From: Forficula auricularia
Taxonomy: Eukaryota; Arthropoda; Insecta; Dermaptera; Forficulidae
Direction: 5' to 3'
DNA length: 64,000 nt
Assembly: GCA_024734495.1 (NCBI GenBank)
Contig: JALMQS010000030.1
Span: 35,571,555 to 35,635,554 of the forward strand
Below are positions 1 to 10,848 of this stretch, piece by piece; the stretch's first letter is position 1, and each line of letters begins with the position of its first letter. Made by a program: the position numbers and the translations under genes. The notes below the pieces were generated by a model. The model did no database searches. It saw only the letters and a list, made by a program, of their open reading frames with translations, and was not told where the DNA came from.

Positions 1-176
1 CCTAATTGCAGGTTTGGGTAAACCATTAATATAATATGGTATGCACATGCTTAAGTTTTTAAAGGAGGGATGAACTTGATATCACTTTATCTTTAAATGA
101 AATTGAAAGCTATTCTCAGAGCATTTAAGTTTGTAATGCATAAAATGGATAAATAAAATAAATAAATAAATAAATT
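1..176 (+). repeat. Possible LINE 3' end with (TAAA)n tail
   Basis: A short TAAA/AAAT tail at about 147-175 follows a non-coding stretch. It has the look of the 3' end of a non-LTR retrotransposon on the plus strand, as at 20370-20800. No reverse transcriptase codons are visible here, so this rests only on the tail. Confidence 0.25.
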
Positions 177-840
177 CAATATTCCAGCCGCCTGGAGAAC
201 TTCACCTATTGGTCAGCGTATAAAGTAATAATTTTTCATTTCATTTTATCAGCCAATAGTCAATTCTTTTATCTTTACAATCACCAGTGAAAAAATAATT
301 GATTATTGAAGCTCTTGTCCGAAATCGAGCTTGAATTTGAATTATTTTTTAATTTAGACCTTTTTAACTAATTCATTTTTTTCCACGTATAAGAAAAATA
401 TTGAATTATAAAATATAAATAAATAACTGTACTAGTTAAAATTCTCAAAATGTAGTCTGAATTTGAACTTGATTTATGAAGTTGGTGCGCCTGTATTTAG
501 GCAACACATTGCGCGCTGAAAAATGAAAGCTGCGTAAAAGCTAGGCGAGTCCAGTCTTTGATGGAATGCTTCAGGGCTTATGGGATGTGTCATCAAGTAT
601 GTATGAAAGGATAATTTTTACATAATATTAAAATAGGAGTGAATAGAAAATACAGAGTTTTCCCTAATTGCTGCCTCACTTCCATTTTATTAATGTGATT
701 TTGCTTTTTGTTTTATCCAATACGAAGTATGGGTAAATTATTGGAATCGGTCTTCAAAAAATAAGATTTTTTCAAAATTTAACGCAAATCTATCAAAAAT
801 AGCATTATTTGATTTTATCAAATTAATTCAAATTTATATA
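177..840. other. AT-rich DNA, nothing recognised
   Basis: No convincing reading frame, inverted repeat or tandem repeat is visible. A short patch near 480-600 is less AT-rich but has no open frame of note. Confidence 0.5.
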
Positions 841-1641
841 TCTACTCTTATTAAACGAGCAAAAATTGTATATTTGTATATATATTTATTTATTTGTTTA
901 TATATTTGTATCTTGGTTCTATTTTGAAAACGGCTTTACCGATTTTGATGAAATTAGGGTTAGGGGGTTTTTGGGGTGACAATTCGATCTGTCACGGTCT
1001 CATCTTCGACAAAATTGTTTTTGATGGGTTTTTTCATAATCAAATTAATTATTCTCAGGTAGACGAATCCCATTCTTAGGTTTTAAAAAAGGTTTCCTTT
1101 TCCTTTTGTGCTCAGGCAGACAATGGGTCGGGTAAATTCTTTTTTCTCAAAGGCCTTGAAGAAGTATTGTGATTGTGGATTTTAACATATTTTATTGTCC
1201 CTAAACGTTAGAAATATAAATAAACGTTTTATAATTGTTTTTATAATGAACTTTATTTATTTAATAGAATAAAAAATAATCAAGAGCAGGTCTCAATTTT
1301 CTGAAAAAACAACACATTTTGATAGGTTTTATTTATTAACAATTGGATGAATAAAAATGAATCATATGGTTGAATCAAAACAGGTGCAGGAGGTGGGGTG
1401 CAGTGGTGGGTGATCCGGGGGTAGGGCGAGGTTTCGGGGGTGGGGTCGAGCGGGGTGAGGTGGGGGGGGGGGACAGTGGGCGAATATTATATATTTTTGT
1501 ATTTTTTTTAATTTGAAAACGGCTCTCAAATAAAAAGCGACCTTTTTATCAGAATTTTAAATTAATTTAAAAATAATATTAAAATAAAGCTTTTAACTGA
1601 AGGAAGAAGTTACTGAGCATCGCTCGGTGCTTTCAGGTACT
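841..1641 (+). mobile_element. Helentron-like non-autonomous element, copy A
   Basis: This roughly 800-bp repeat begins TCTACTCTTATT and ends with a hairpin (CCGAGC-ATC-GCTCGG type, here slightly degenerate at 1615-1629) about ten bases before the terminal GTACT. Near full-length relatives lie at 33476-34302 (minus) and 53129-54002 (plus), so the ends can be read from the three copies. A 3' subterminal hairpin without terminal inverted repeats is the Helitron/Helentron layout. The end is not CTRR, which favours the Helentron-like group. It carries a G-rich block at about 1384-1475 and no coding capacity. Confidence 0.65.
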
Positions 1642-1752
1642 ATATATATAAGATGGGAAGTAGGTACCCAATTTTAAGTCGTTTTTATGTTATTTTATTT
1701 TTTTGAAAAAAGGCTCTAAACCAGCCATGTGTACTCAGTATGCTGTGGGCCA

Positions 1753-2520
1753 TTTTATTTATTTATTTTTTATTTATTTATTTAACAAAGTATACAAACA
1801 TAGGACCTTAGGTCCCACCTAGTGTTTATACATAATTTAGCAACAATATTTTACAAATTTGGCAAAAGAGTTCACCAATACACAAATTTTATGGGGAAGA
1901 AGAGAGAAAAAAAAGTAGAGAAAGATTAGAAGACATAAAGGAAATAAGAGTAAGCAGTATCAGTTATTGGGTGTGATCCATAAAGAACGAAAATCTGAGA
2001 GCACCAAGAGTCGGGTTTGCCTGAAATTTGGATGGAAGTTCATTCCAAAGCCTTGCACCCGCCAATTTGAAGGAATGAAAGAAGTGTTTAGTTTTACAGT
2101 GCACCTGCACTAGCGTTGTCTTCCTGGTGGAGCGACCGACGACAAATAGATTTTCTAAGTAAGACGGGCAAATGAATTTTTCAGAATTTAATAGCTTATA
2201 AATAATCACACAACACCGCCAAGCGTAAAATTTAGAAAGATCTGTGTTTAAGATGAGTTTTTATCCTGGTCCGAAAGATGGCTACGTGGTTTTAGATTTA
2301 AGACATAGCGGGTGCATGAATTCAAAGCTATTTCAAGTCTTTTGCCCGATTTACTGTCGAGGGAATTCGAAAAGATTATGTCGCAGTACTGGAAAAGGGT
2401 GCTAACAAACTCTTGCTTAAATTGAGGCGAAGAGTATATGGCGTGAGATATGAGAGTCGCTTCAGTGAGTGAAGGGCCCCATATTTTTGAGATAGGTTAC
2501 ATTTACACGAGCCAAGGAAA
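1753..2520 (-). pseudogene. LINE (non-LTR retrotransposon) 3' fragment with reverse-transcriptase C-terminus
   Basis: Minus-strand codons from about 2209 to 1964 encode the typical C-terminal tail of CR1/jockey-type reverse transcriptases, including an ARLWNELPS motif preceded by a basic, serine-rich stretch. Upstream, another frame at about 2440-2300 reads a leucine-rich stretch of the same region but carries stops and frameshifts. The element ends in a TAAA-type tail, seen as TTTA repeats at 1753-1783 on the plus strand. It is 5'-truncated and dead. The exact clade is not determined. Confidence 0.6.
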
Positions 2521-2764
2521 TTTTAAAATAAAAGATTTAAATAAAAACGCGATGGGGGAGTGGTCCGGCAAAGAAAACACTCATTCCTGGAGTAAGAATA
2601 TTTTTTAATTTTACTAAAAACAGAAAATATTTTATATTCGAAAAATTTGTTTAATTCACTACTATATAATTATATTATATCTAATGTAAAAATAAATAAA
2701 AGCAAACAACTAAAAGAACTGAATTATTTGAACTACTAAAAGAGAATTGAGAGCTTGAAATCCC

Positions 2765-2900
2765 AATGGTGTACACGTTTTTGGAATTATGTGGAATTAT
2801 TTTAGAATTCATTAGATAATGCCCCTTCATCTATTGTCTTCTACTTGGAAATGAAAGTGGAAGTAGGTGCACACAATAATAGATCGCGGTTCACCCCTCG
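2765..2900. mobile_element. CGAGGGGTGA MITE, copy 1 (left end decayed)
   Basis: The right end (2885-2900, CGCGGTTCACCCCTCG) matches the terminal inverted repeat of copies at 38121-38273, 45799-46004 and 48349-48582. The interior shares the GTGTACAC and GGAATT/GGAAGT phrases. The left terminal repeat is lost, so no target duplication can be read. Confidence 0.6.
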
Positions 2901-3804
2901 TTGAAATCCAAACGGGGACCATTTTATAATACATAATTGATTAGGAGTCGTGTTAAGGAGCTAGCTAATTAAGTGTATCTTATAGGACCCCGATATTAAA
3001 TTAATACACAAGTCGAATCTTGTATTTGTACCTATAAATGTTTTTTTGTTTTTTATATAGAAAACATTTTTTTTTTATAAAAGCCTTTTAATATACAATT
3101 TTCTTAAGGGGCAACAAAAATAAAGCCGCGACCACGTTTGACACTCCTGCTCTAAATATTATTTGTGAGCAAGTGAGTCACGTGGAATTCATTAAATTAT
3201 TTACTATAAAACCACAGTTTTGATTTTAATTATTTCCTTTTTTCTAAACAATGGTTTATTAAACCAAAACGTTAGAAAAATTTTATTTAACATTTTCTTT
3301 AAAATACAAAAGAAAGAATAGAATGAAATAAGAAAAAAATGTGTAAGAAAAGTTTCTACGCTATTCTTTTGATAACATTATTAGTATTTAGGGGTTGAAG
3401 AGTTGAAATTAAATAAATGCCTGGAGGCTTCTTTCTTTCTTTTCCTCGTCTCGTGAAGAATTTACATAGATATGCTGTAAAATATTCACTTTTCTAATTT
3501 CTAACTTAATATCTGACATATTTCTTTAAATTGCATTTGGCTTATGCAAAAGTAAAGTTCAAGTTTAGATTAAAAAAGAGAATTTTTTTCTTGTTAAAGT
3601 ATTGAAGATGACAACCATTTTTTCAAAATTACTCGTAAATGATCATTTTCAATTTTAGGAGGAAAAATTAGATTTTTATAATATATCTACTTTTTTAATA
3701 AATTCGCGCCTCATAACTTTATCTTTCTTCTACGAAATAATTGTTATCGAAGTTTCATATATTAAAGGTAAAATCTACGTCCTGCATGCTCAAATTATTT
3801 TATA
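2901..3804. other. AT-rich DNA with one hAT-like terminal scrap
   Basis: No open frame of note. At about 3123-3160 a phrase ending GACACTCCTGCTCTA looks like the right end of a hAT-type MITE (ends in ...CCTG), but no matching left end is visible. Confidence 0.3.
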
Positions 3805-4890
3805 CTAGCTGCAAGGCTCCGCCTTCGAGGGCCCTCTTGCTAGCCAGCACCCCGCACCAGCCCCTGGACCCCCCACCCGAAACCCACACAGCACCCCAAC
3901 CCCCCGCACCATGCCCAACCACCACCCCAACACTCCATCCGCACCTTAACCCACGACCCCCCCCCCCGGAGAAACCCCTCCAACACCCCCTACTCCCGTA
4001 CCATGTACCCGTTCTCAACCCGCACCCCCACCCACCTCGGACCCCGCACCCCATCCACCAAGTGCACCCCAAACCTGCGCACCACACCCCCGCCTAACCC
4101 CCTGGATCCCACCTAGCCCCCTGGACTTCACGCACCAGCCCCTGCACCCCCATTATACTCCGCCTCACTCCACCCCATTCCACCCCACGCACCCCATACC
4201 CTAACCCATCCCCACTCCATTCCACCCCCGCACCCACCCTCTGCACACAGTTTTTCCATTTCTAGCCTTCTAGTGACCCACGGATTATGTATACAAAATT
4301 TGGTCCAGTTTGGTCTAAGAGAAATTTTTCAATTTTTAACCACCCCCCCCCCCATTTGGGTGGTTAGTTTTTGCATTTCTAGCTCTCTAGAGGCCCAGAG
4401 ATTATGTATACAAAATTTGTTTGAGTTTGCTCCAAGGGCAAGAATTTACATTTTTCACCCCCCCCCCTTTGGGTGGTTTTTTGGGGGAATTATTTTAAAC
4501 AGAATTTGTCAGAAATCACATCCTTACAACTTTGATCATGATAAAAGAGAGTTGCCGTAGAGTTAATAGTTTAGGAGTTATTTGATAATTTTCATTTGTT
4601 CGCCCCCGCAAACCCTCTTCTGGGGTCAAAATATCAAAACGTTATATAGCTAAAAACGTAAGTTAGAAGACATCTGTTGTAAATGTGAAATAATCCCTTT
4701 AGCCGTTTTGACGTGATTCGTGAGCAACTTTTCGCGCAACCCATGGAAACATACATACAGACAGACAGACGACAGACAGGAATTATGTTGAGGGTGTTTT
4801 CGTTCATAACTTTGCTTGAAACGTGGGCAACCAAAGTTTGGCGTAATTTGGAGCAATTTACAGACAAAACCTTAATTTTATATATATAGA
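3805..4890 (-). mobile_element. Helitron, classical ends, non-autonomous
   Basis: Read on the minus strand, the element starts TCTATATATATAAAATTAAG (at 4890) and ends with a hairpin, AAGGC-GGA-GCCTT, a few bases before the terminal CTAG (3805-3808). It sits between A and T, the canonical Helitron insertion site. There is no terminal inverted repeat and no target duplication. The interior holds a C-rich (plus strand) block at 3838-4250 and several imprecise repeats of a TTTGGGTGGT phrase. No Rep/helicase codons are visible, so it is a 1.1-kb passenger. A 5' fragment of the same family lies at 23976-24525. Confidence 0.85.
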
Positions 4891-4902
4891 TTTAGTCAAT
4901 CA

Positions 4903-5340
4903 ATGTAAACTCCTGAAGATGGACTCCTGACCCGAAATATATAGTAAGTCTTAAGCAATATTTACTTTTTTATAATTTTCTCATCAATATATCAAAGAAT
5001 AATTAACACATTAGGGAGGAGAGAATAATGAAAATTCGAATAATTATCGGAAAATAGGTTTTTTTTAATTAGTTTTTTCCTCTTATTAAAAACACGGACT
5101 AAAAAGATGATCAAGGACACTCGATGGTGGAGAAGTAATCTCCGAAGTCGAAGCTCAAATACAACGTATACATTAATACATGTAAAATAATTGGTCAATA
5201 AAATTAAAAAAATTAACACATTAACGAGAATTGTTTTTGATCGCCTTTTTAAACAAGATATATAGTATATATCGTGAGACTACTGATGTTTGAGAATATT
5301 GGAGTCTGGTGAAATCTTAAGTCTGGACCAAGAGAGAATT
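4903..5340 (+). repeat. Fold-back repeat fragment with decayed hammerhead-like motif
   Basis: Immediately outside the Helitron, 4911-4940 reads CTGAAGA, a GGAC..GACCC arm and GAAATATA, the same arrangement as the hammerhead-like motifs elsewhere, but the outer strands no longer pair. From about 4968 and again from 5210 the sequence matches one arm of the palindrome at 62079-62440. Confidence 0.4.
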
Positions 5341-5341
5341 A

Positions 5342-5372
5342 TATTATATATATATATATGTATGTGTGTGTT
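5342..5372. repeat. TA/TG microsatellite
   Basis: Alternating TA runs into TATG and TG repeats. Confidence 0.8.
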
Positions 5373-5440
5373 GTGTAATCAAGCTTTTTTCAATGTTCTT
5401 TATAAACTGATGGGGTCGGCACATTGGTGGGGGAGTTGTT

Positions 5441-5484
5441 TCCACTGAGGAAGAGATGCCGAGAGCGCTCTCGAAATATTTGGA
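5441..5484 (+). ncRNA. Hammerhead-ribozyme-like motif, family 1
   Basis: Outer strand TCCA, then CTGAGGA (fits CUGANGA), one extra A, a strong helix II candidate (GAGA...CTCTC with GC pairs inside), GAAA, a short ATATT segment and the outer strand TGGA. TCCA and TGGA are complementary, as required for helix I. The extra nucleotide between CUGANGA and helix II departs from the published consensus. Activity is inferred, not shown. Confidence 0.4.
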
Positions 5485-5572
5485 TTAACCATTTGAATAA
5501 TAAAATAAATTACTGGAAAGAAGCAATTCAATTTATTTATCCTTAACAATAAAAAATTAATATATCCAGTAC

Positions 5573-5772
5573 ACACCAAGCCAGCAAAATTCTTATGAAT
5601 TGATCATATCATCAGAAGTTGGCCAAATTTATATGGCACCAATCGGAAACTATACTGAACCCAAAATTTTTTTTCAAAATCGGTATACATTTGGCGAAGA
5701 ATTGAGTAACATAGACAGAAAAAAAAATCTCTCGAATTGAGAACCTTCTCCTTTTTTAAGTCGGTTAAAAAA
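5573..5772 (-). repeat. GAAGTCGG-family fragment
   Basis: On the minus strand this matches the left part of the repeat at 14338-14720 (phrases AACCGACTT, GGAGAAGGTTCTCAATTCG, and a tract describing the same TTGGTGCCAT segment). It is a truncated copy of the dispersed family also seen at 28545-30340, 40323-41625 and 44730-45042. Confidence 0.6.
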
Positions 5773-5879
5773 ATAGCTTCCAAGATCCATTCATTTCGTA
5801 AAAAGAAACCTCTAAAAAAACAACTAAAATATTTTTTTCGTAAATGAATAAATAAATATCTATATCACTATCCAAATAT

Positions 5880-6310
5880 AGAAGAAGGGTGTCTTGTTGA
5901 TGTTCCCGTCGAAAGGAGGAATTTCATCTTCCATGCATTGGCTCCCTCTTCAAAGTTTGCGATCGCCGATATCGAGCTTCTTCGAAAAAAACGAACCCTT
6001 TTCGTATCTTTGGGGTTGGAGTGAGTATCACCGTTTCTCACTCCTCTCGAGGGTGAGAGTGGTTGGCATTTATCGGAAACAGATTTGGCCTGGTCGGAAG
6101 GTGCCCGGATATTTAATAGGAAAGGCCATATCTGATATTCCGTCATCTTCTCACCCCTGGCGGCAAATTAACCCTCGGGATTGGCAGTGTGAGTGCATAC
6201 ATGTGGGGTGGTTATGGCCATACGACCATATGGCCATCATAGCCCAGGCTTTCCGATAAGCACTAGGACGGTCCAAGCTTGGAATAGCCAATCAATGAGG
6301 CCCACTCATA
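5880..6310. promoter_or_regulatory. GC-richer unique island, possible conserved non-coding element
   Basis: This block is clearly richer in G and C than its surroundings and matches no repeat in the window. Open frames of about 90-120 codons occur on both strands, but neither has recognisable domains or splice sites, so coding is doubtful. Short palindromic hexamers (GGCCATA, CATATGG) cluster at 6215-6240. A regulatory or promoter role is a guess from composition only. Confidence 0.25.
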
Positions 6311-6348
6311 CATTTCTATAACCCTAAATCTATCCTGAGAGAGGCTCG

Positions 6349-6548
6349 TAATAAATATAATAAAATGTAAATATGTCCTCGCAGATAAATAGGAAAGATA
6401 AAATATGTCATTTTCAGAATGGATACCAAAAATTATTTTATAACCAGAAATAAAATGGCCTTGTACATTTCTTTTTCAATTAAAACGAAGGGGTTAAAAT
6501 TAAATTTGAATTATTAATATCTTAAGATTTTATTTGTTTTATATTTTA
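6349..6548. repeat. 200-bp dispersed repeat, copy 1
   Basis: Shares nearly all of its length with 9517-9712 (starts AATAAAATGTAAATATGT, then CTCGCAGATAAATA). It directly abuts a Helentron-like 3' hairpin end at 6549, so it may belong to that element. Confidence 0.6.
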
Positions 6549-6740
6549 GTACCTGGAAGACCGAGCTTAGCTAATTTATTAGTTTTTAATTAATATTTAT
6601 TTAATCAAACAAGTGTTTTTGTTTTGATTCAACCACATGATTATTTTGTTAATCAATCAACTGTTAATACATAATTAGTTTAATAAAATAACATTTCAAA
6701 ATATTTTTTCCAAAATTGAAACCTGGTTATATAATACATA
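6549..6740 (-). mobile_element. Helentron-like 3' end, truncated
   Basis: Begins on the plus strand AGTACCTGGAAGACCGAGCT, the reverse complement of the family 3' terminus with a weakened hairpin. The interior keeps the TTTTGATTCAACC phrase found in the full copies. It is cut off by a second family member at 6741. Confidence 0.5.
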
Positions 6741-7190
6741 GTACCTGGCCACCTAGCGATGCTCGCTAACTTTTTACTTCAGTTAAAAGCTATATATTAA
6801 TCCTGAACCCCCCTCACCCCTCGGAACCCACCACTTCACCCCACTCCCACTTACACCCCACCCCGATTCCGCCCACCCCCGAAACCACTTGCCCCCGTAC
6901 CCCTCCACCACTGCACCCCACACATCTCCCCCACCATCACCTCCACCGTCCAAAGTCTTTATAAAAAATGACTTGACCCAGCGCATTGTCTGTGTGTGTG
7001 TACATAAAACTTAGCATTCTTTTGATGAAATTGAAAAAAAAATACTAAGCATTTTAGCACCAGAATGAGCTTTCTACGATATTTTGTTTTTGAGCTATCG
7101 CGACAGATATACAAACACAAAAAATGATTCTTGAAAATATTTATAAGTGTTTTTGAGTAAATTTATTTACTCGACTGATCAACGTGATCC
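6741..7190 (-). mobile_element. Helentron-like element, truncated copy
   Basis: Starts AGTACCTGG followed by the GAGC/GCTC hairpin and the TTACTTCAGTTAAAAGCT phrase shared with 33476-34302. It contains a C-rich block (6805-6950) equivalent to the G-rich blocks of the plus-strand copies. The 5' end is not identifiable. Confidence 0.5.
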
Positions 7191-7236
7191 GCTCGCTGAG
7201 TATGATGATTAATTAAGAGAAACAAAGAGATTGTCC

Positions 7237-7650
7237 TCTGCTTGATGTAAATAAACATACACACATATATATCGAAATTATATATGTATATATATATATA
7301 TATATATAGATATTATTTATTTGTTGGAGACTATAGTTTCGAAGACTTGGCCATCATCATCAGTCTTTTCAAAATTGATTTTAATTTTAACTGGCTCTCA
7401 GTTAAGTAAAGATCAAAAATTTTTAATATCCATACGATATTGATCCCATGAAAAATAATATTTATAATTAAAGAAAGACTGATGATGAAAGCCAAGTCTT
7501 CGAAACTATAGTCTCAAACAAATAAATAATATATATACAGATATATAATTTCGATATATATGTGTGTATGTTTATTTGCATCAAGCAGAGGACAACTTCT
7601 TTGTTTCTCTTTATGAATCAATAAATCTGCTACTCTCGGAAAAATAAAAA
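7237..7650. repeat. Palindromic (fold-back) repeat with two hammerhead-like motifs
   Basis: Two arms of about 150 bp are inverted copies of each other around 7420: GACTATAGTTTCGAAGAC on the left and its complement at 7497-7514. Each arm continues into TATATATCGAAATTATATA and a CCTCTGCTT phrase. A related palindrome lies at 62560-62800, and the outer sequence TGCTACTCTCGGAAAAA recurs at 19308, 27570, 52860 and 61960. Confidence 0.75.
7476..7516 (+). ncRNA. Hammerhead-like motif in palindrome arm (degenerate)
   Basis: CTGATGA, an extra T, an imperfect GAAAGC/GTCTTC arm, GAAACTATAGTC. A similar copy is on the minus strand at 7326-7366. Core residues are present, but helix II has a mismatch and the outer strands pair for only two or three bases. 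It is probably inactive. Confidence 0.3.
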
Positions 7651-7739
7651 CTTTTCAATTAATATTGAAAATCACTATCTCTATAAGGTCTAGGTTAATT
7701 TTGGTATATCAATAAATGTATCGAAATTTTAATTTGATT

Positions 7740-8265
7740 TATTTATGATTTCGGGTAAAATTAATCTGACCAGAAACATAAATGTGTAAAAGGGGCTAAG
7801 TTCGGTACAAAAGAGGTGAGATCTAAACGCGTACCAAATTCCATAGCAGTTGTTTAAATCAAAGCTATAGGGATGAACAACCATCTTCAATTGATTTAAA
7901 AGAAAATTTCTTACGTTCTTTGATATTGTATTTATAACTCTGCAAGTTATAATAGTCAATAAATTACGTTTAACGTGATGATATTTAATACAAGCTTAAA
8001 ATTTATCTAGTTGTTCTTATTTTATACTACAAACAATTCAGTTGGATATAAAACTTGCCAAGATATAAATTTAATATAAAAGAACGTAACAAATTTTCTT
8101 TTAAATCAATTAAAGATCACTTTTCATCCCTATAGCTATGATTTAAGCAACTGCAATGGAATTTGCTACCCGTTTAGATGTCAACTCTTTTGTCGGTGAA
8201 GCCATTGGTACCGAACTTGGTCCCTTTTTCACATTTATGTTTATGGTCAGATATCATTAATTTTT
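7740..8265. repeat. Fold-back element, about 175-bp arms
   Basis: 7745-7920 and 8083-8265 are imperfect inverted copies. Both contain the phrases CATAAATGTG, TTCGGTAC, CTATAGGGATGA and AAAGAACGTAA in opposite orientation. Nothing coding is visible between them. Confidence 0.65.
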
Positions 8266-8359
8266 GAAAAGTTTTGTCTTTTAATTTATCTAAATAATTA
8301 CATTTAAACATTTATATTAATAATAATTAAATATTTCTCATAAAATATCTGTTAAAAAA

Positions 8360-9217
8360 GATTCCGCGACATTTTCAGCCCCCGACAAAATATTCCCGAC
8401 AAAACATCTCCCGACAAAACATTCCCCGACAAAACATTCCCCGACAAAACATTCCCCGACAAAACATTCCCCGACAAAACATTCCCCGACAAAACATCCC
8501 CCGATAAAATATCCTTCAGACAAAATATCTCATGACAAAATAACCCTTCCTCTCGTGAGTCTTATGAGTAATGCAAATCGACTCCTGTTCGGTTAATATA
8601 TATTCAGTTCGGCTCCGTTGGGTTCGTATAGCTCCTTTTCGGGCTGGTTTTTAGACCGTTTGGTTGAAGTCAGCGAAAAATATCTCATGACAAAATAATC
8701 CTTCCCCTCGTGAATCTTATGAGTAATGCAAATCGACTCCGGTTCGGTTAATATATATTCAGTTCGGCTCGGTTGGGTTCGTATAGCTCCTTTTCGGGCT
8801 GGTTTTAGACGGTTCGGTTGGCTGACGCCATACGAACCCAACCGAGCCGAACTGAATATATATTAACCGAACCTCCGAAAGTTTAGTCCGGGCGGGGTGT
8901 GTTTCGGGCTCCCATTTTTTTTTCTAATCAAACACATTGAAAACCGAACCAGCCAATCGTCGGGGGGGGGGGGAGCTCCCATTTTTTCCTAATCAATCAC
9001 GACAGACAGCAGCACTTTCAAAAAGGCTAATTAGCCTCCAAAATATGAAAGTCTGTTTATATTATTCAAAACTATGATTATAAGCTTCTAACTTAATCCC
9101 TTTTGTATTCTCCTTTATACTGGGGAATATTTTGTCAGAAGATATTATGTCGGGGGATATTTTGTCGGGGTATGGTTTGTCGGGGATATTTTGTCGGGGG
9201 CTGAAATGTCGCGGTAC
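8360..9217. mobile_element. Element with inverted ends made of 15-bp CCCCGACAAAACATT repeats
   Basis: The left end reads CCGCGACATTTTCAGCCCCC followed by about ten tandem 15-bp units (8378-8520). The right end (9125-9217) is the inverted version with fewer, diverged units. Between them a roughly 156-bp segment is duplicated (8526 and 8682 starts), and part of it recurs inverted at 8830-8872. The design (inverted termini with subterminal repeat arrays) suggests a non-autonomous DNA transposon. No target duplication could be read. Confidence 0.6.
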
Positions 9218-10195
9218 CGTTAAAACCCCGAAGAAGGGAAAGTTTCGGTTTTTCAATTTCCTCCTTTATTAATGTTCCAACCTTTACCATTATGCCAAAT
9301 TTCAGAATTCTAGCTTGATTGTCTTTTCACTATATGTTAATTAAGCCTATAATCAATTTCATCCCTTCATTTTAGTTTCTGAACTGTGTCTAGATATAAT
9401 ATATATTTATAATTATTTATTTATTTATATTTATTAGTACTAACTACTTAGTAGCAATGCTCTGGTAGACAGAGACATCGAATCTAGACTAATAGGGTCC
9501 AGTTTTACGTTTTTACGAAATAATAAAATGTAAATATGTTCTCGCAGATAAATACGAAAGATAAAATATATCATTTCCAAAATGAATAACAAAAAAGATA
9601 ATTTTATAACCCAGAAATCAAATCTGCCCTGTACATATCTATTTTTTCTATTAAAATGAAGAGATTAAAATTAAAATTGAATTATTTATATGTAAAGATT
9701 TTATTTTGTCGGATTTTTATTGGATTCATTTGATATCGAAATAGCAACTGTATAATTTTTATCTCGCATCCCTCGCTCGCTTGATAACCTTTTTCGGCGT
9801 ACCTTCTCGAATCCCAGCGCTATGCAATCATTTTATTAATCTTGAAAAATATCTATTTTTATTAATATTTTATTTATTTATTTATTTTTGGAATTTTCTA
9901 ATTTAAATATTAATCAAAAAATTCGAACATGATATTAAAAAAATATAACTATTAAGTTTTGATTGCTTTGTAACTTTGCAAACAGTTTAAAATGATATAA
10001 TATGCAAAAAAGTATGATTTCAGGTTAAAAAAACTATAATTAAAATCAATTGCACCAGAGGATGCAATCTTTGATTTTTTAATTTTGTAGCAAGAATAAA
10101 TAAAACAAGGGGTAACTATTTTGATCAGATTGAGATAAATTGTAGTTTACTGAAAATGCTCTTTGAAACACCCAAACACTTAAGAAAATATTAAA
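9218..10195. other. AT-rich DNA with one dispersed repeat
   Basis: Apart from the 200-bp repeat at 9517-9712 (partner of 6349-6548) and short TTTA runs near 9410 and 9865, nothing is recognised. Confidence 0.5.
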
Positions 10196-10495
10196 TTCAG
10201 TTTATTTTTATGAGGCAGTCCAAAATTAAAAAAATGAGATAATATAACTATTTTTTTATTCAAAAACCGACGATTCGAATGCTTACTCCTCCTTCTTTCA
10301 GAGTTTTGAAAGGTCAGTTAAGGGAATACAATGAAATGTGATATTCACCTTTGTATTCCCATATTGTATTCCCTTCACTGACCTTTCAAACCCCTGAAGA
10401 AGGAGGGAATAAGCCGTCGGGAAACATCTTAGAATTAAAAAAGATAGTTATAATTTATCTTTTTTTTTAACTTTAGACTGCCTCATAAAAATTCA
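10196..10495. repeat. 300-bp palindromic MITE, TTTTTATGAGGCAGTC ends
   Basis: The two halves are inverted copies: the outer phrase ATGAGGCAGTC at 10210 and GACTGCCTCAT at 10478, the inner phrase AAAGGTCAGT..GGGAATACAAT on the left and its complement on the right. The apex is near 10350. Such near-perfect hairpins are typical of fold-back MITEs. Confidence 0.75.
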
Positions 10496-10670
10496 TTTAA
10501 CTTATCAGTCCGTCTCCAAAAATTATTTAAATATTATAAAAAGATTTAATTCTTAAAAAGTGGCGAACTTTTGAAACCTCTTTAAATTTCAAAGCCGTTG
10601 GTTTTTTAGTAGAGATAAAGGTCCACAAGTTATAGTAACCTCCCATTTAAAATTCCCTAATCAATTTTAG

Positions 10671-10848
10671 AGGGTTGCCTGAATCAAGATTGGGAATAAG
10701 AGAGTTGTTAATAATGTCAACAGTACAAGGTGTCCTCAACAATGGACAAGTTAAGATTAAAGACAATGAATGTATAGACGATTTATCATCGGATTTAAAA
10801 TCATTAAAGCTGTCTTTGAGAAATTTTGAAAAACCTAAAACGTACTAG
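10671..10848 (+). CDS. Possible terminal exon, about 59 codons
   Basis: A TTTTAG acceptor-like site at 10666-10670 is followed by an open frame to a TAG at 10846-10848. An internal ATG at 10714 gives 44 codons (starts MSTVQGV). The composition is not the K/N/I/F-heavy mix expected of random AT-rich frames and includes an acidic run followed by a Leu/Ser/Lys-rich run. I do not recognise it and no partner exon is visible. A chance frame is quite possible. Confidence 0.18.

Noticed and set aside
3741..4097. Pro/His-rich and, on the other strand, Gly/Trp-rich frames
   Set aside because: Products of the C-rich block of the Helitron; both strands are open because of base composition.
8338..8523. 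Cys-Phe-Val-Gly-Glu repeat peptide
   Set aside because: Translation of the 15-bp repeat array at a transposon end, not a protein.
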